Below are positions 7,957-14,816 of a stretch of 51,157 nt of DNA, piece after piece. The DNA lies in assembly GCA_001817345.1 (NCBI GenBank), contig MHIE01000001.1:1-51157 (forward strand), in the 5' to 3' direction. Made by a program: the position numbers and the translations under genes. The notes under the pieces are model-generated. The model searched no databases and was not told the DNA's origin. It saw nothing but the letters and a program-made list of their open reading frames with translations. Each line of letters opens with the position of its first letter. Positions within the stretch are counted from its first letter, which is position 1. This DNA is from Candidatus Buchananbacteria bacterium RIFCSPHIGHO2_01_FULL_44_11 (GTDB lineage: Bacteria > Patescibacteriota > Patescibacteriia > Buchananbacterales > UBA6539).

Positions 7957-9222
7957 ACTGACAAAAACCCAAAATCTTTGGATTTTTCTGGCTTGGGCAT
8001 TGAACCAAAACTGATGGAAATCATCTATCAACTCCGGTTCACCATGCCAACGCCAATCCAACACCAATCAATCCCCATTACTATCGAAGGCAAGGACTTG
8101 GTTGGTATCGCTCAAACCGGTACCGGCAAGACCCTGGCTTTTGCTATCCCGATTATTCAGCGGCTGGCTAAACTGGGCGGCCGGGCCTTGATTCTTTTGC
8201 CGACCCGCGAACTGGCCATGCAGGTTAACGAGAGTTTCCAGCTGATCGGTAAAGCTATCGGCTTGCGAACCGCGGTTTTGATCGGCGGCCAGACTAAATC
8301 CACTCAAATCAGGGATCTAAGTCGAAATCCCCACGTGATCATCGCCACGCCCGGCCGGCTGATTGATTATCTCCAAACTAAAGCGGTCAACTTGCAGACA
8401 GTAAAAATCCTGGTCCTGGACGAGGCCGACCTGATGTTTGACATGGGTTTTATTCCCCAGATCACCGAAATTTTAAAATCCGTGCCCAAGCAACGCCAAA
8501 CCATGCTTTTTTCCGCCACCATGCCGCCGGCGATTATGAAAATTGTCACCAGCTACATGCAGCTGCCGGTCCGAATTGAAGTCGCCCCGTCCGGCACGCC
8601 GGCCGAAAAAGTGATTCACGAAATGATTCTGATTAAACGGGAAGACCGCTTTGATCAGCTGAGAAAAATTCTAAACAATTACCACGGTTCAATTTTAATT
8701 TTTGGCCGGACCAAACACGGCGTCAGAAACCTGACTAAAAAAATCAATCAAATGGGCCAGGTAGCCGCGGAAATCCATTCCGGCCGGAGCCTGCCTCAGC
8801 GCACCACCGCCCTCAAAGGTTTTAAAACCGGCCAGTTTAGAATTTTAGTCGCCACTGACATCGCCGCCCGCGGCATTGACGTCAAAGGCATTGAACTGGT
8901 TTTAAATTTTGACCTGCCCGGCAGTTCAGAAGATTACGTCCACCGCATCGGCCGGACCGGCCGGGCCGGCAAACCCGGACTGGCTATTACTTTTGTCTCA
9001 CCTAATGAAATGGCAGAGGTTAAAGACATTGAACGACTGATTAAACAAAGTATCCCGATGACCAAATTGGCCGAGCCGGAAGCCGATTCAAATCAAAGCC
9101 GTTCAAAAAATCGGCGGCGGCCTTACTTCCAGCCGGGTCAACCGCGAGGTCAAGGAGCGCACCGGTCAAACAAACCTTACCATAAAAAATTTAACCGCCA
9201 GCGGCAGAACAGCTGGCATTAA
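7954..9222 (+). CDS. DEAD-box ATP-dependent RNA helicase (RhlE-like)
   Basis: Unwinds or remodels RNA using ATP, probably in ribosome assembly or mRNA turnover. The 422 residues carry every core motif in order: Q motif (MPTPIQHQSI), Walker A QTGTGKT (about 52), PTRELAMQ, TPGRL, DEAD (about 156), SAT (about 187), then the second RecA domain with HSGRSL, ATDIAARGID and HRIGRTGRAG (about 332). The C-terminal 50 residues are a basic, Arg/Gln/Asn-rich tail typical of RNA-binding extensions. It is followed four bases later by typA, so the two form an operon. Confidence 0.95.
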   Translation: MTDKNPKSLDFSGLGIEPKLMEIIYQLRFTMPTPIQHQSIPITIEGKDLVGIAQTGTGKTLAFAIPIIQRLAKLGGRALILLPTRELAMQVNESFQLIGKAIGLRTAVLIGGQTKSTQIRDLSRNPHVIIATPGRLIDYLQTKAVNLQTVKILVLDEADLMFDMGFIPQITEILKSVPKQRQTMLFSATMPPAIMKIVTSYMQLPVRIEVAPSGTPAEKVIHEMILIKREDRFDQLRKILNNYHGSILIFGRTKHGVRNLTKKINQMGQVAAEIHSGRSLPQRTTALKGFKTGQFRILVATDIAARGIDVKGIELVLNFDLPGSSEDYVHRIGRTGRAGKPGLAITFVSPNEMAEVKDIERLIKQSIPMTKLAEPEADSNQSRSKNRRRPYFQPGQPRGQGAHRSNKPYHKKFNRQRQNSWH

Positions 9223-9226
9223 ATCA

Positions 9227-11032
9227 ATGGAATATAAAGAAATCAGAAACATCGCTATTATCGCCCACGTTGACCACGGCAAAACCACCTTGGTGGACGC
9301 GATGCTGCGTCAAACCGGCACGATTGAAGAAGGCGTCAGTATGGACTCTAACGCTTTGGAAAAAGAACGCGGTATTACTATTTACTCCAAAAACGCCTCC
9401 TTGGTTTATAAAGGCACCAAAATTAATATCGTCGACACGCCCGGCCACGCCGATTTCGGCTCGGAAGTCGAGCGGGTGCTGCGGTCAATTGATTCGGTTT
9501 TATTGGTGGTTGACGCCCAGGAAGGGCCAATGCCCCAAACCCGGTTTGTTTTGAAAAAATCTTTGGAACTGGGGTTAAAGCCGATTGTGATTTTGAATAA
9601 AATTGACAAGCCCGACGCCCAGCCGCACCGGGCTCACGACCAGGTCTTGGAACTTTTTATTGAACTGGGCGCTAACGATGACCAGCTTGATTTCACGACC
9701 GTTTACGCCATCGGCATCCAGGGCGTGGCGAAAAAACACATTGATGACGAAGCGAAAGATTTAACCCCGCTTTTAGACACGATTTTAGAAAAAGTGCCGC
9801 CGGCGCCGCACGACACAACCGTGCCGCTGAGAATGCAGCCGTTTAATCTCGCTTATGACGATTATCTTGGCCGCTTGGCCATCGGCCGGATTTATGAAGG
9901 CAAAATCGCTAAAGGCCAAAAGATTTTTATTAAAAATGCCGCCGGCCAAAAACGCAGCGGCGCGATCACTAAACTTTTCACTTTCACCGGCTTTAGCAAA
10001 GAAGAAGTCCAGACGGCTCAGGCCGGCGACTTAATTATGGCCGCCGGCATCCCTGATATTGATATCGGCGAAACCATCTGCGAAAACGAAGATCAGCAGG
10101 CGCTGCCGGCGATTTCGATTGATGAACCGACGATCTCGCTGGACTTTTTAGTTAATAACTCCCCTTTCGGCGGCCGCGAAGGCAAATTTGTCACTAATAA
10201 CCAGCTTAGAGAAAGACTGGAGAAAGAATTGGAAGTTAACGTCGGTCTCAATATTGATTTTTCCGCCAAAGACCGCTACCGGGTTTACGGCCGCGGTGAA
10301 ATGCACATCTCAATTTTATTGGAGAACATGAGGCGGGAAGGTTATGAAATCCAAATTTCCCAGCCCCAGGTCATTACCAAAGAAATTGAAGGCAAACTCA
10401 GCGAACCGTTTGAAGAAGCAATTATTGACGTGCCGGCCAAAGCTTCCGGTTCGGTGATTGAAAAACTTTCCAGACGCGGCGGTAAAATGACAAATCTTCA
10501 CCAGACCGGCAACCACGTCCGGCTGACTTTTGAAATTCCGACCCGGGGCCTGCTCGGCTACCGCGGAGAATTTATTATTGACACCCGAGGCGAAGGCATT
10601 CTCGCCGCCCGGGTCATCGGCTTTAAGCCGTATGCCGGCGAAATTGAAAAAAGAACTGTCGGCTCAATGATTTCCATGGCGACCGGCAAGGCGTCAGGTT
10701 ATTCCATGGACAATTTGCAGACCCGGGGCCAACTTTACATCAAACCCACTACCGAAGTTTATGAAGGCATGGTCATCGGTAATGTTTCCAAAGGCGATGA
10801 ACTCACTGTTAACCCAATCAAAGGCAAACAGCTGACTAACATGCGTTCATCCGGCACTGACGAAGCGATCGCCTTAACCCCGCCGCTGGAATTAACTATT
10901 GAACGCGGCATGGAAATCATGCACGACGATGAATATCTGGAAATTACGCCCAAAAGTATCCGGCTGAGAAAACAGCTCTTAAAAGAAATTGACCGGGTCC
11001 GGGCCTTTAGAAAAACCAAAACCACCGCTTAA
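9227..11032 (+). CDS. typA: ribosome-associated GTPase TypA/BipA
   Basis: A translational GTPase implicated in ribosome biogenesis and stress growth. The 601 residues have G1 AHVDHGKTT (about 14), G3 DTPGHADF (about 70), G4 NKID (about 126), an EF-Tu-like domain II, and the EF-G-like domains III and V with the BipA-specific C-terminal region ([18 protein letters not shown]). The length matches the family (about 605). It starts four bases after the helicase stop. The pairing with an RNA helicase suggests a small ribosome-assembly operon. Confidence 0.97.
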   Translation: MEYKEIRNIAIIAHVDHGKTTLVDAMLRQTGTIEEGVSMDSNALEKERGITIYSKNASLVYKGTKINIVDTPGHADFGSEVERVLRSIDSVLLVVDAQEGPMPQTRFVLKKSLELGLKPIVILNKIDKPDAQPHRAHDQVLELFIELGANDDQLDFTTVYAIGIQGVAKKHIDDEAKDLTPLLDTILEKVPPAPHDTTVPLRMQPFNLAYDDYLGRLAIGRIYEGKIAKGQKIFIKNAAGQKRSGAITKLFTFTGFSKEEVQTAQAGDLIMAAGIPDIDIGETICENEDQQALPAISIDEPTISLDFLVNNSPFGGREGKFVTNNQLRERLEKELEVNVGLNIDFSAKDRYRVYGRGEMHISILLENMRREGYEIQISQPQVITKEIEGKLSEPFEEAIIDVPAKASGSVIEKLSRRGGKMTNLHQTGNHVRLTFEIPTRGLLGYRGEFIIDTRGEGILAARVIGFKPYAGEIEKRTVGSMISMATGKASGYSMDNLQTRGQLYIKPTTEVYEGMVIGNVSKGDELTVNPIKGKQLTNMRSSGTDEAIALTPPLELTIERGMEIMHDDEYLEITPKSIRLRKQLLKEIDRVRAFRKTKTTA

Positions 11033-11059
11033 TGAAACATTCTAGTTTTTGCCGCCTCT

Positions 11060-11535
11060 GTGCATTCTCTCCCTCTTAGTGTAAGAGGGAGACGCCTGCC
11101 GGCGCCGAATTCTGAAACGTTTCTGACTTCCGCCGTCACTTTCCGCCTACGCCCTATGAGCTTCGGCGGACAGGTCGTTTTGGTCGACAGGTCGACCGGC
11201 AGGGAGGGGGTTATCCTGGCTTTAATAATTCCCAGATTATTTCTCCCCCTTGTCTCAAGGGGAAGATAGAGAGGGTTAAAAAATCGTGTCCGGTCTGACA
11301 CGCTTTAGCGTGTTAGGTTTAGTGATCGGCATAACGGTCTAAAGACCGTCAGACCTTTTTGCTTTGGAGTCCAACCCCTCCCCGTAAAGGGGGCGTGGCC
11401 CCCAACGGGGGCTTTACGACCCTCACCTCCCCTTACCTAAGGGGAGGAATCCTTGGTTTGTCTCCTGACCTAGCTTTGATAACTCCCCTAACCCCTCTTA
11501 AATTAAGAGGGGGATTCTTTAATAAAAAACACTCT
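11060..11535. repeat. cluster of nested palindromic repeats
   Basis: The 538-base gene-free stretch 11033-11570 consists of palindromes. CTCCCTCTTA / TAAGAGGGAG and AACCCCTCTTAAATTAAGAGGGGG match the repeat at 2420-2513. One repeat copy is split at about 11091-11207 by a segment bounded by CCTGCCGG ... CCGGCAGG, which itself contains TCCGCC ... GGCGGA. At 11290-11356 a three-way fold is possible: GGTCTGA closes on TCAGACC with two hairpins inside (ACGCTTTAGCGT and ACGGTCTAAAGACCGT). No convincing coding region. Confidence 0.75.
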
Positions 11536-11570
11536 GTCTGATTCAGTGAAAAAAATGCTATACTGAATCT

Positions 11571-12197
11571 ATGCGCCACTTCCCTAAGCTGAAAAATAAA
11601 GAATTCGCCGTATTTAAAAGACTGAATTCGCCGGCAAAGGTTCAAAATTTTTTGAACCAAACCCCAATTAATTTTGAGTACGCAGGCGAAACTCTGCGTT
11701 CGCCGCTCATGGTTTTGCGCCGCCAGAAAGCTCATTGCTTGGAAGGCGCGATGCTCGCCGCGGCGATTTTTTGGTTCCATGGTCAAACCCCCCTACTTTT
11801 AGACTTGGAAACAACCCAGGCTGACCAAAGTCATGTCGTCGCTTTGTTTAAACGCGACGGCTACTGGGGTGCAGTCAGTAAAACCAATCACGCCGTCTTG
11901 CGGTTTCGCGATCCGATTTATAAAACAATCCGGGAATTGGCCCTGTCGTATTTTAGTGAATATTTTTTGGATAACGGCAAAAAAACTCTGCGCCGCTATT
12001 CCCGGCCATTCAGTCTACTGCGTTTTGGCACTGACTGGCTGACCACCGAAAAAAACCTCTGGCCAATAGACCAAGCGCTGGATAAAATCCAACATTTGCC
12101 AATTATCAGCCAACGGATGGCTAAAGAACTTAGATTGGCCGATCCGATAGAAATTGCGGCCGGCAAACTCGTGGAGTGGAAAAAAAAGAAGGCCTAA
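11571..12197 (+). CDS. transglutaminase-like hypothetical protein
   Basis: A 208-residue soluble protein. KAHCLEGAMLAAA (about residue 55) and DQSHVVALF (about 86), followed by WGAVSKTNHAVLRFRDPIY, resemble the Cys and His blocks of transglutaminase/papain-like folds, with a possible acidic third residue in RDP. Activity is inferred, not shown. A TATACT box sits only six bases before the ATG, so the message may be leaderless. The gene stands alone, between a repeat cluster and a strong terminator. Confidence 0.6.
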   Translation: MRHFPKLKNKEFAVFKRLNSPAKVQNFLNQTPINFEYAGETLRSPLMVLRRQKAHCLEGAMLAAAIFWFHGQTPLLLDLETTQADQSHVVALFKRDGYWGAVSKTNHAVLRFRDPIYKTIRELALSYFSEYFLDNGKKTLRRYSRPFSLLRFGTDWLTTEKNLWPIDQALDKIQHLPIISQRMAKELRLADPIEIAAGKLVEWKKKKA

Positions 12198-12220
12198 TTA
12201 TAAAATCAATTTAGCCATAT

Positions 12221-12254
12221 AAAAAAGATTTATCGGTGATGATAAATCTTTTTT
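12221..12254. terminator. bidirectional intrinsic terminator
   Basis: AAAAAAGATTTATC-GGTGAT-GATAAATCTTTTTT, a perfect 14-bp stem with A and T runs on both sides. It serves the transglutaminase-like gene and possibly the convergent lipoprotein gene. Confidence 0.85.
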
Positions 12255-12355
12255 GGCAGGCCGGTAAAGTCTAGAACCCAAAACTTCGGGGTTTTACAAG
12301 GCCTTTTGAGGTATTTATATAATAGCAGATTTAGGCACTCGGGTCAGGGTGTATT

Positions 12356-12949
12356 CTAATCTTTATAGACAACACTACAGGCCGGTTTAAATTTAACTTC
12401 TGTTTCGGCTAATGTATTACTGCATTCGATTAATCTATCAAAATTTTTTTGTGACTTACCTCTAATATAATATAAGATTTCAGGTTCTACGATAATTCTA
12501 AAATCTTTATGCTGCTTTAAATTGTCTAGAATATATGGAGCGCTAATAAGGCCTGTATGCCGTAAAGTAATCGCTTGATCCTTAATAAGTTCTCGGGGTT
12601 CATTATTATCTGGAGGAAAAGATTCCAACGTATCACCTAAAGAACTCTTAACTGTTACTTTGTTAACCTTAACAACAATAGATGGCTCGCCCACATTTTT
12701 CAGCTCAAAATAAATTAATAAACTTTTTACCTCGCTTAGATCAACTTCTGAGTATCTATTCAAATTGTCAATCTTATTGCCATTACCATCAAAATAATCA
12801 AAAAATACTTCCCTAATTCCCAGTTGAGGTCCCCCCCCCCGAACAATACAAGATTTATCTATAAACTTGGAGTAAAAACTGCAACCATTAAAAAGTGGAA
12901 AAAAAGGAAACGCCAATAAAGCTGAAATAGTAACTAAAATTTTAATCAT
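12356..12949 (-). CDS. putative lipoprotein with G10 tract
   Basis: A 197-residue protein of unknown function. The N-terminus (MIKILVTISALLAFPFFPLFNGC) is a lipoprotein-type signal with Cys at residue 23, though the lipobox FNGC is imperfect. The rest is polar and beta-rich, suggesting an exported, membrane-anchored protein. The mature N-terminus contains VRGGGP, encoded by an uninterrupted run of ten G (plus strand C at 12831-12840). The frame is open as written. One base gained or lost would abolish most of the protein, so this may be a phase-variable surface protein. Base composition is AT-rich. Confidence 0.65.
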   Translation of the reverse strand: MIKILVTISALLAFPFFPLFNGCSFYSKFIDKSCIVRGGGPQLGIREVFFDYFDGNGNKIDNLNRYSEVDLSEVKSLLIYFELKNVGEPSIVVKVNKVTVKSSLGDTLESFPPDNNEPRELIKDQAITLRHTGLISAPYILDNLKQHKDFRIIVEPEILYYIRGKSQKNFDRLIECSNTLAETEVKFKPACSVVYKD

Positions 12950-13076
12950 TCTTAGATTGTAGAGGCCACTAGGGTCTCTCGATAAAATTTTCTTATGGCA
13001 GCGGCTTTACGAAAAAATGCGAACCGAATTTTCCGCCAGAGGCGGATCCGCTTTTTTCAAAATTTAGAGTGGCGGA

Positions 13077-13238
13077 GAACCCTCGCTAGCGGTTTTGCCT
13101 GTCCGCCGAAGCCACAGGGGAAGAAGGAATTGAACCCTCATCTCTGGTTTTGGAGACCAGAATACTACCGTTGTACTATTCCCCCATGGTCTCGGCGCAG
13201 GCGGATAGATCGCTGTACTACCGTTATACGACGCCCCC
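13077..13238 (-). pseudogene. interrupted tRNA (Cys or Trp) surrounding tRNA-Trp
   Basis: The minus-strand 5' half GGGGGCGTCGTATAACGGTA... (13207-13238) runs to the anticodon loop (AGCGATCT). After an insert bounded by TCCGCC ... GGCGGA that holds the intact tRNA-Trp, a 3' piece resumes: (GG)CAAAACCGCTAGCGAGGGTTC (13077-13097). The junction could be read as GCA (Cys) or as CCA (Trp) anticodon remnants. A further TCCGCC ... GGCGGA segment (13033-13076) follows exactly at the T-loop. The remaining acceptor 3' strand is not recognisable, so this copy looks dead. Confidence 0.5.
13115..13185 (-). tRNA. tRNA-Trp (CCA)
   Basis: The minus strand folds as GGGGGAA acceptor (G1 opposite U72), GTA/TAT D-stem, CTGGT-CTCCAAA-ACCAG anticodon arm with anticodon CCA, and GAGGG-TTCAATT-CCTTC T-arm (two imperfect pairs). 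G73 is the usual tryptophan discriminator. CCA is not encoded. It is flanked by inverted arms (TCCGCCTGCGCCGAGACCA and GTGGCTTCGGCGGA) that separate it from the pieces of an interrupted tRNA. Confidence 0.85.
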
Positions 13239-13290
13239 TCATTGTCATCGCGAGAATCCCAATTTCATCGGGGCTCGCAATGGCAGACAT

Positions 13291-13446
13291 TTATTTTGTT
13301 TCTTTATGTGGAGTGTGTTTGCGGCAATGCCGACAGAACTTTTTAAGTTCCAAACGGTTCTTGAGAGTCTTTTTGTTCTTAGTGGAAAAATAGTTGATCT
13401 GTTTACACTCCGTGCACTCCAATTTGATGAGGTTATCTTGAGACAT
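13291..13446 (-). CDS. rpmG: 50S ribosomal protein L33
   Basis: A 51-residue ORF too short for the supplied track: it begins [20 protein letters not shown] and ends HTPHKETK. Two CxxC pairs (CTEC and CRHC) mark the zinc-binding form of bL33. It lies between the tRNA-Trp and tRNA-Thr loci on the same strand, the common bacterial neighbourhood for rpmG. Confidence 0.92.
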   Translation of the reverse strand: MSQDNLIKLECTECKQINYFSTKNKKTLKNRLELKKFCRHCRKHTPHKETK

Positions 13447-13537
13447 AAGTTGGCTGTTTTATTATCGCTGTTAGTTAATAGTAAATTATTCGTCGGTGGA
13501 GCCGAGAATCGGATTTGAACCGAGGACCGACGGTTTA

Positions 13538-13696
13538 TCCCGATTTCATCACATTTTGCCAAGCCAGGAGAGGGATTCGAACCCACGACCTTCACTTTAC
13601 AAAAGTGTTGCTCTACCACTGAGCTACCCTGGCAAAATGTGATGAAATCGAGGATCCTCGACTTCCTTATTTTTTAAAATAATAGGTGCGTCGGGA
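13538..13696. mobile_element. palindromic-unit insert carrying tRNA-Thr (UGU)
   Basis: The insert begins TCCCGA and ends TCGGGA. It comprises two abutting palindromic units meeting at 13654/13655 as GAGGA|TCCTCG. Unit one (117 nt) has a perfect 21-bp inverted repeat, CGATTTCATCACATTTTGCCA (13541-13561 and 13630-13650), clasping the tRNA. Unit two (42 nt) is TCCTCGACTTCC ... GTGCGTCGGGA. The order and junction match the insert at 14817-14996. No protein is encoded. Confidence 0.7.
13562..13633 (-). tRNA. tRNA-Thr (UGU)
   Basis: The minus strand folds as GCCAGGG/TCCTGGC acceptor, GCTC/GAGC D-stem, anticodon loop TTTGTAA (anticodon UGU) and T-loop TTCGAAT. CCA is not encoded. A 21-bp inverted repeat extends straight out from the acceptor stem, so the precursor could form one long leader-trailer helix. 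It sits inside the anticodon of an interrupted tRNA-Thr. Confidence 0.9.
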
Positions 13697-13734
13697 CAAA
13701 ACAGCTGCTCTACCGTTGAGCTATCTCGGCACAG

Positions 13735-13806
13735 TTTATGCCGCCTCTGGCGGCACCCCGCCTGCCCCGCAGAATGCGGTGGCCAACGGCGGTGGCAGTC
13801 AGCCCT
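13735..13806. repeat. GC-rich repeat, copy B
   Basis: The core (13749-13806) is a 58-base direct repeat of 14552-14609 with one mismatch. It contains GCCGCC-TCT-GGCGGC and GCAGAATGCG palindromes. Compared with copy A, its first hairpin loop is just TCT, while copy A has a 23-base AT-rich loop. On the minus strand it begins AGGGCTGACTG, identical to part of the tRNA-Tyr anticodon arm. Confidence 0.85.
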
Positions 13807-13891
13807 ATTTCTAACCATTTTGGGTGGAGCAGGATTCCTCGCCGGAGGCGAGTGCGCCTGCCAACCTCTGGCTGACATCCGGCGCAGAACC

Positions 13892-14131
13892 TCATAATCC
13901 CATATCGTCAAGAAATCTTCTACCATGTCCCGACTTTAAAAATTTCTCTCGTGACATTGCCTCTGCCCGATTTGAACATCTCTCAAAATAAATAAGTCTC
14001 CATGGTCTGCAGCCACTCGTATATCGACATTCACCGGCATTATGCTCAAAAATACGCTTTTGCACATTGTTGGTACTGCCGACATATCGATTGCCGTAAA
14101 GTAGACTTTTCAACACATAAACGTAGAACAT
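13892..14131 (-). CDS. small GIY-YIG endonuclease
   Basis: A single-domain nuclease of 79 residues from the ATG at 14131 (the track start is a TTG 33 bases upstream). The GIY-YIG core is MFYVYVLKSLLYGNRYVGST. The catalytic Arg is in NVQKRIFEHN and the metal-binding Glu in AMSREKFLKSG. It belongs to the UPF0213/YhbQ-like group, very common in CPR genomes with mostly unknown roles; relatives include intron homing nucleases. It starts 33 bases after the encoded CCA of tRNA-Tyr and lies between that tRNA and the detached 3' half of the interrupted tRNA-Tyr. Confidence 0.85.
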   Translation of the reverse strand: MFYVYVLKSLLYGNRYVGSTNNVQKRIFEHNAGECRYTSGCRPWRLIYFERCSNRAEAMSREKFLKSGHGRRFLDDMGL

Positions 14132-14164
14132 AATTTGTATTAATTGTTCTGCGCTATGTTGCAA

Positions 14165-14250
14165 TGGTGGGTGGAGCAGGATTCGAACCTACGTAGGCAT
14201 AAGCCAGCTGATTTACAGTCAGCCCTCGTTGACCGCTTGAGTATCCACCC
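14165..14250 (-). tRNA. tRNA-Tyr (GUA)
   Basis: Class II tRNA on the minus strand: GGGTGGA/TCCACCC acceptor, D-arm, GCTGA-CTGTAAA-TCAGC anticodon arm (GUA), long variable arm TGGCTTATGCCTAC, GTAGG-TTCGAAT-CCTGC T-arm, A73 and encoded CCA. It begins three bases after a GIY-YIG stop codon and is followed by a second GIY-YIG gene, so nuclease and tRNA must share a transcript or a very compact promoter. Confidence 0.95.
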
Positions 14251-14253
14251 AGG

Positions 14254-14508
14254 TTATCTTTTGTCTTTCTTGTTTAATAACTTTTTAAAAGCCTCTCCTC
14301 CTTTGTAGCTTTTGATCTGCAACTCACGTCTGTAGGCTTCTTGTTTAGTTTGATATTGCTCCTGGTAAACTATTTGCCAAGGAAGCCGGCTTTTAGTTGA
14401 ACGTACTTGGCTACTATTGTGGCGTTTAAATCTAACTTTTAAATTTTCAGTGTGCCCAACGTAATAACTTTTATCTTTTAGGCTTTGCAAAATATAAACA
14501 AAATACAT
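14254..14508 (-). CDS. small GIY-YIG endonuclease
   Basis: An 84-residue single-domain protein: MYFVYILQSLKDKSYYVGHT (GIY-YIG strands), LKVRFKRHN (catalytic Arg) and EAYRRELQIKSYKGGEAFKKLL (Glu and DNA-contact helix). It differs in sequence from the GIY-YIG gene downstream, so the two are not a recent duplication. It lies between the detached 5' half of tRNA-Tyr plus repeat copy A and the intact tRNA-Tyr, whose first base is three bases past its stop. Confidence 0.88.
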   Translation of the reverse strand: MYFVYILQSLKDKSYYVGHTENLKVRFKRHNSSQVRSTKSRLPWQIVYQEQYQTKQEAYRRELQIKSYKGGEAFKKLLNKKDKR

Positions 14509-14517
14509 AATAACTGA

Positions 14518-14609
14518 TTTATGCCGCCACCTAAATTATTATTTTAAGGAAGGCGGCACCCCGCCTGCCCCGCAGAATGCGATGGCCAACGGCGGTGGCA
14601 GTCAGCCCT
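14518..14609. repeat. GC-rich repeat, copy A
   Basis: The 14552-14609 portion repeats 13749-13806 with a single mismatch. The preceding palindrome ATGCCGCC ... GGCGGCACC holds a 23-base AT-rich loop where copy B has TCT. The end of the repeat is fused to the 5' half of tRNA-Tyr at the shared sequence GGGCTGACTG. Confidence 0.85.
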
Positions 14610-14640
14610 CGTTGACCGCTTGAGTATCCACCCAGATAAA

Positions 14641-14693
14641 TAACAGTTAACAATTAACCGTTAACGCCGTGAATTGTTAATGGTGAACTGTTT
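14641..14693. repeat. imperfect palindrome AACAGTTAAC family
   Basis: AACAGTTAACAATTAA ... AATTGTTAATGGTGAACTGTT forms an imperfect hairpin between the interrupted tRNA-Tyr and tRNA-Thr(GGU) loci. Short pieces of the same sequence recur near 28268 and 31620. Confidence 0.55.
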
Positions 14694-14718
14694 AAAATGG
14701 AGCCGTTGATCGGATTTG

Positions 14719-14800
14719 TCCCGATTTTTCTCCCAATTATATCGGGATGAAAAATCGAGGATCCCGCCTGCCTTAAAACAAAATGATTATTCTGGCGGGA
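14719..14800. mobile_element. palindromic-unit insert in tRNA T-loop
   Basis: Two abutting units: 14719-14761 (TCCCGATTTTTC ... GAAAAATCGAGGA, with a further TCCCAATTATATCGGGA hairpin in its loop) and 14762-14800 (TCCCGCC ... GGCGGGA). The junction is GAGGA|TCCCG. Removal restores the T-loop TTCAAAT exactly. Confidence 0.7.
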
Positions 14801-14816
14801 AACCGACGACCTACTC

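Larger units (their letters stand above)
13497..13730 (-). pseudogene. interrupted tRNA-Thr (UGU) containing another tRNA-Thr (UGU)
   Basis: 5' half GCCGAGATAGCTCAACGGTA... ending CTGTTTTG at 13697-13730; 3' half TAAACCGTCGGTCCTCGG... ending GGCTCCA at 13497-13537. The acceptor strands GCCGAGA and TCTCGGC pair perfectly and CCA is encoded, so the halves belong together. The break is inside the anticodon (UG|U). Joining the halves gives the loop TTTGTAA. The anticodon stem GCTGT/ACCGT then has one mismatch and one wobble, so the copy may be decaying. The 159-base insert holds an intact tRNA-Thr with the same anticodon. Confidence 0.75.
13821..14633 (-). pseudogene. interrupted tRNA-Tyr containing two GIY-YIG genes and intact tRNA-Tyr
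   Basis: The 5' half (14599-14633, 35 nt ending GGGCTGACTG) is identical to the first 35 nt of the intact tRNA-Tyr and stops within the GUA anticodon. The 3' half lies at 13821-13877: TGTCAGCC, a short variable region, GCAGG, then GAATCCTGCTCCACCC identical to the intact T-arm/acceptor end. The T-loop of the 3' half is itself interrupted by about 19 bases containing CTCGCC-TCC-GGCGAG. Acceptor GGGTGGA pairs with TCCACCC and GCAGG with CCTGC. The 720-base interior carries repeat copy A, two GIY-YIG genes and a complete tRNA-Tyr. Confidence 0.7.

Noticed and set aside
11029-11301. ORFs over the repeat cluster after typA
   Set aside because: Both strands are open because of palindromes; no protein-like pattern.
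11290-11356. Integron attC site
   Set aside because: One GTTRRRY-like box is present but the partner RYYYAAC box is not, and no integrase gene is in the window.
13245-13619. 124-residue minus-strand ORF with tRNA-like peptide VVGSNPSPGLAK
   Set aside because: It reads through tRNA-Thr, the split tRNA and rpmG in the wrong frame.
13538-13696. Group I intron or archaeal-type bulge-helix-bulge intron as explanation of the tRNA inserts
   Set aside because: The inserts are too short and lack recognisable group I core motifs; the palindromic TCCCGA/TCGGGA ends do not match a bulge-helix-bulge exon-intron pairing.
13624-13926. 100-residue minus-strand ORF
   Set aside because: It covers tRNA fragments and repeat copy B; no homology-like pattern.
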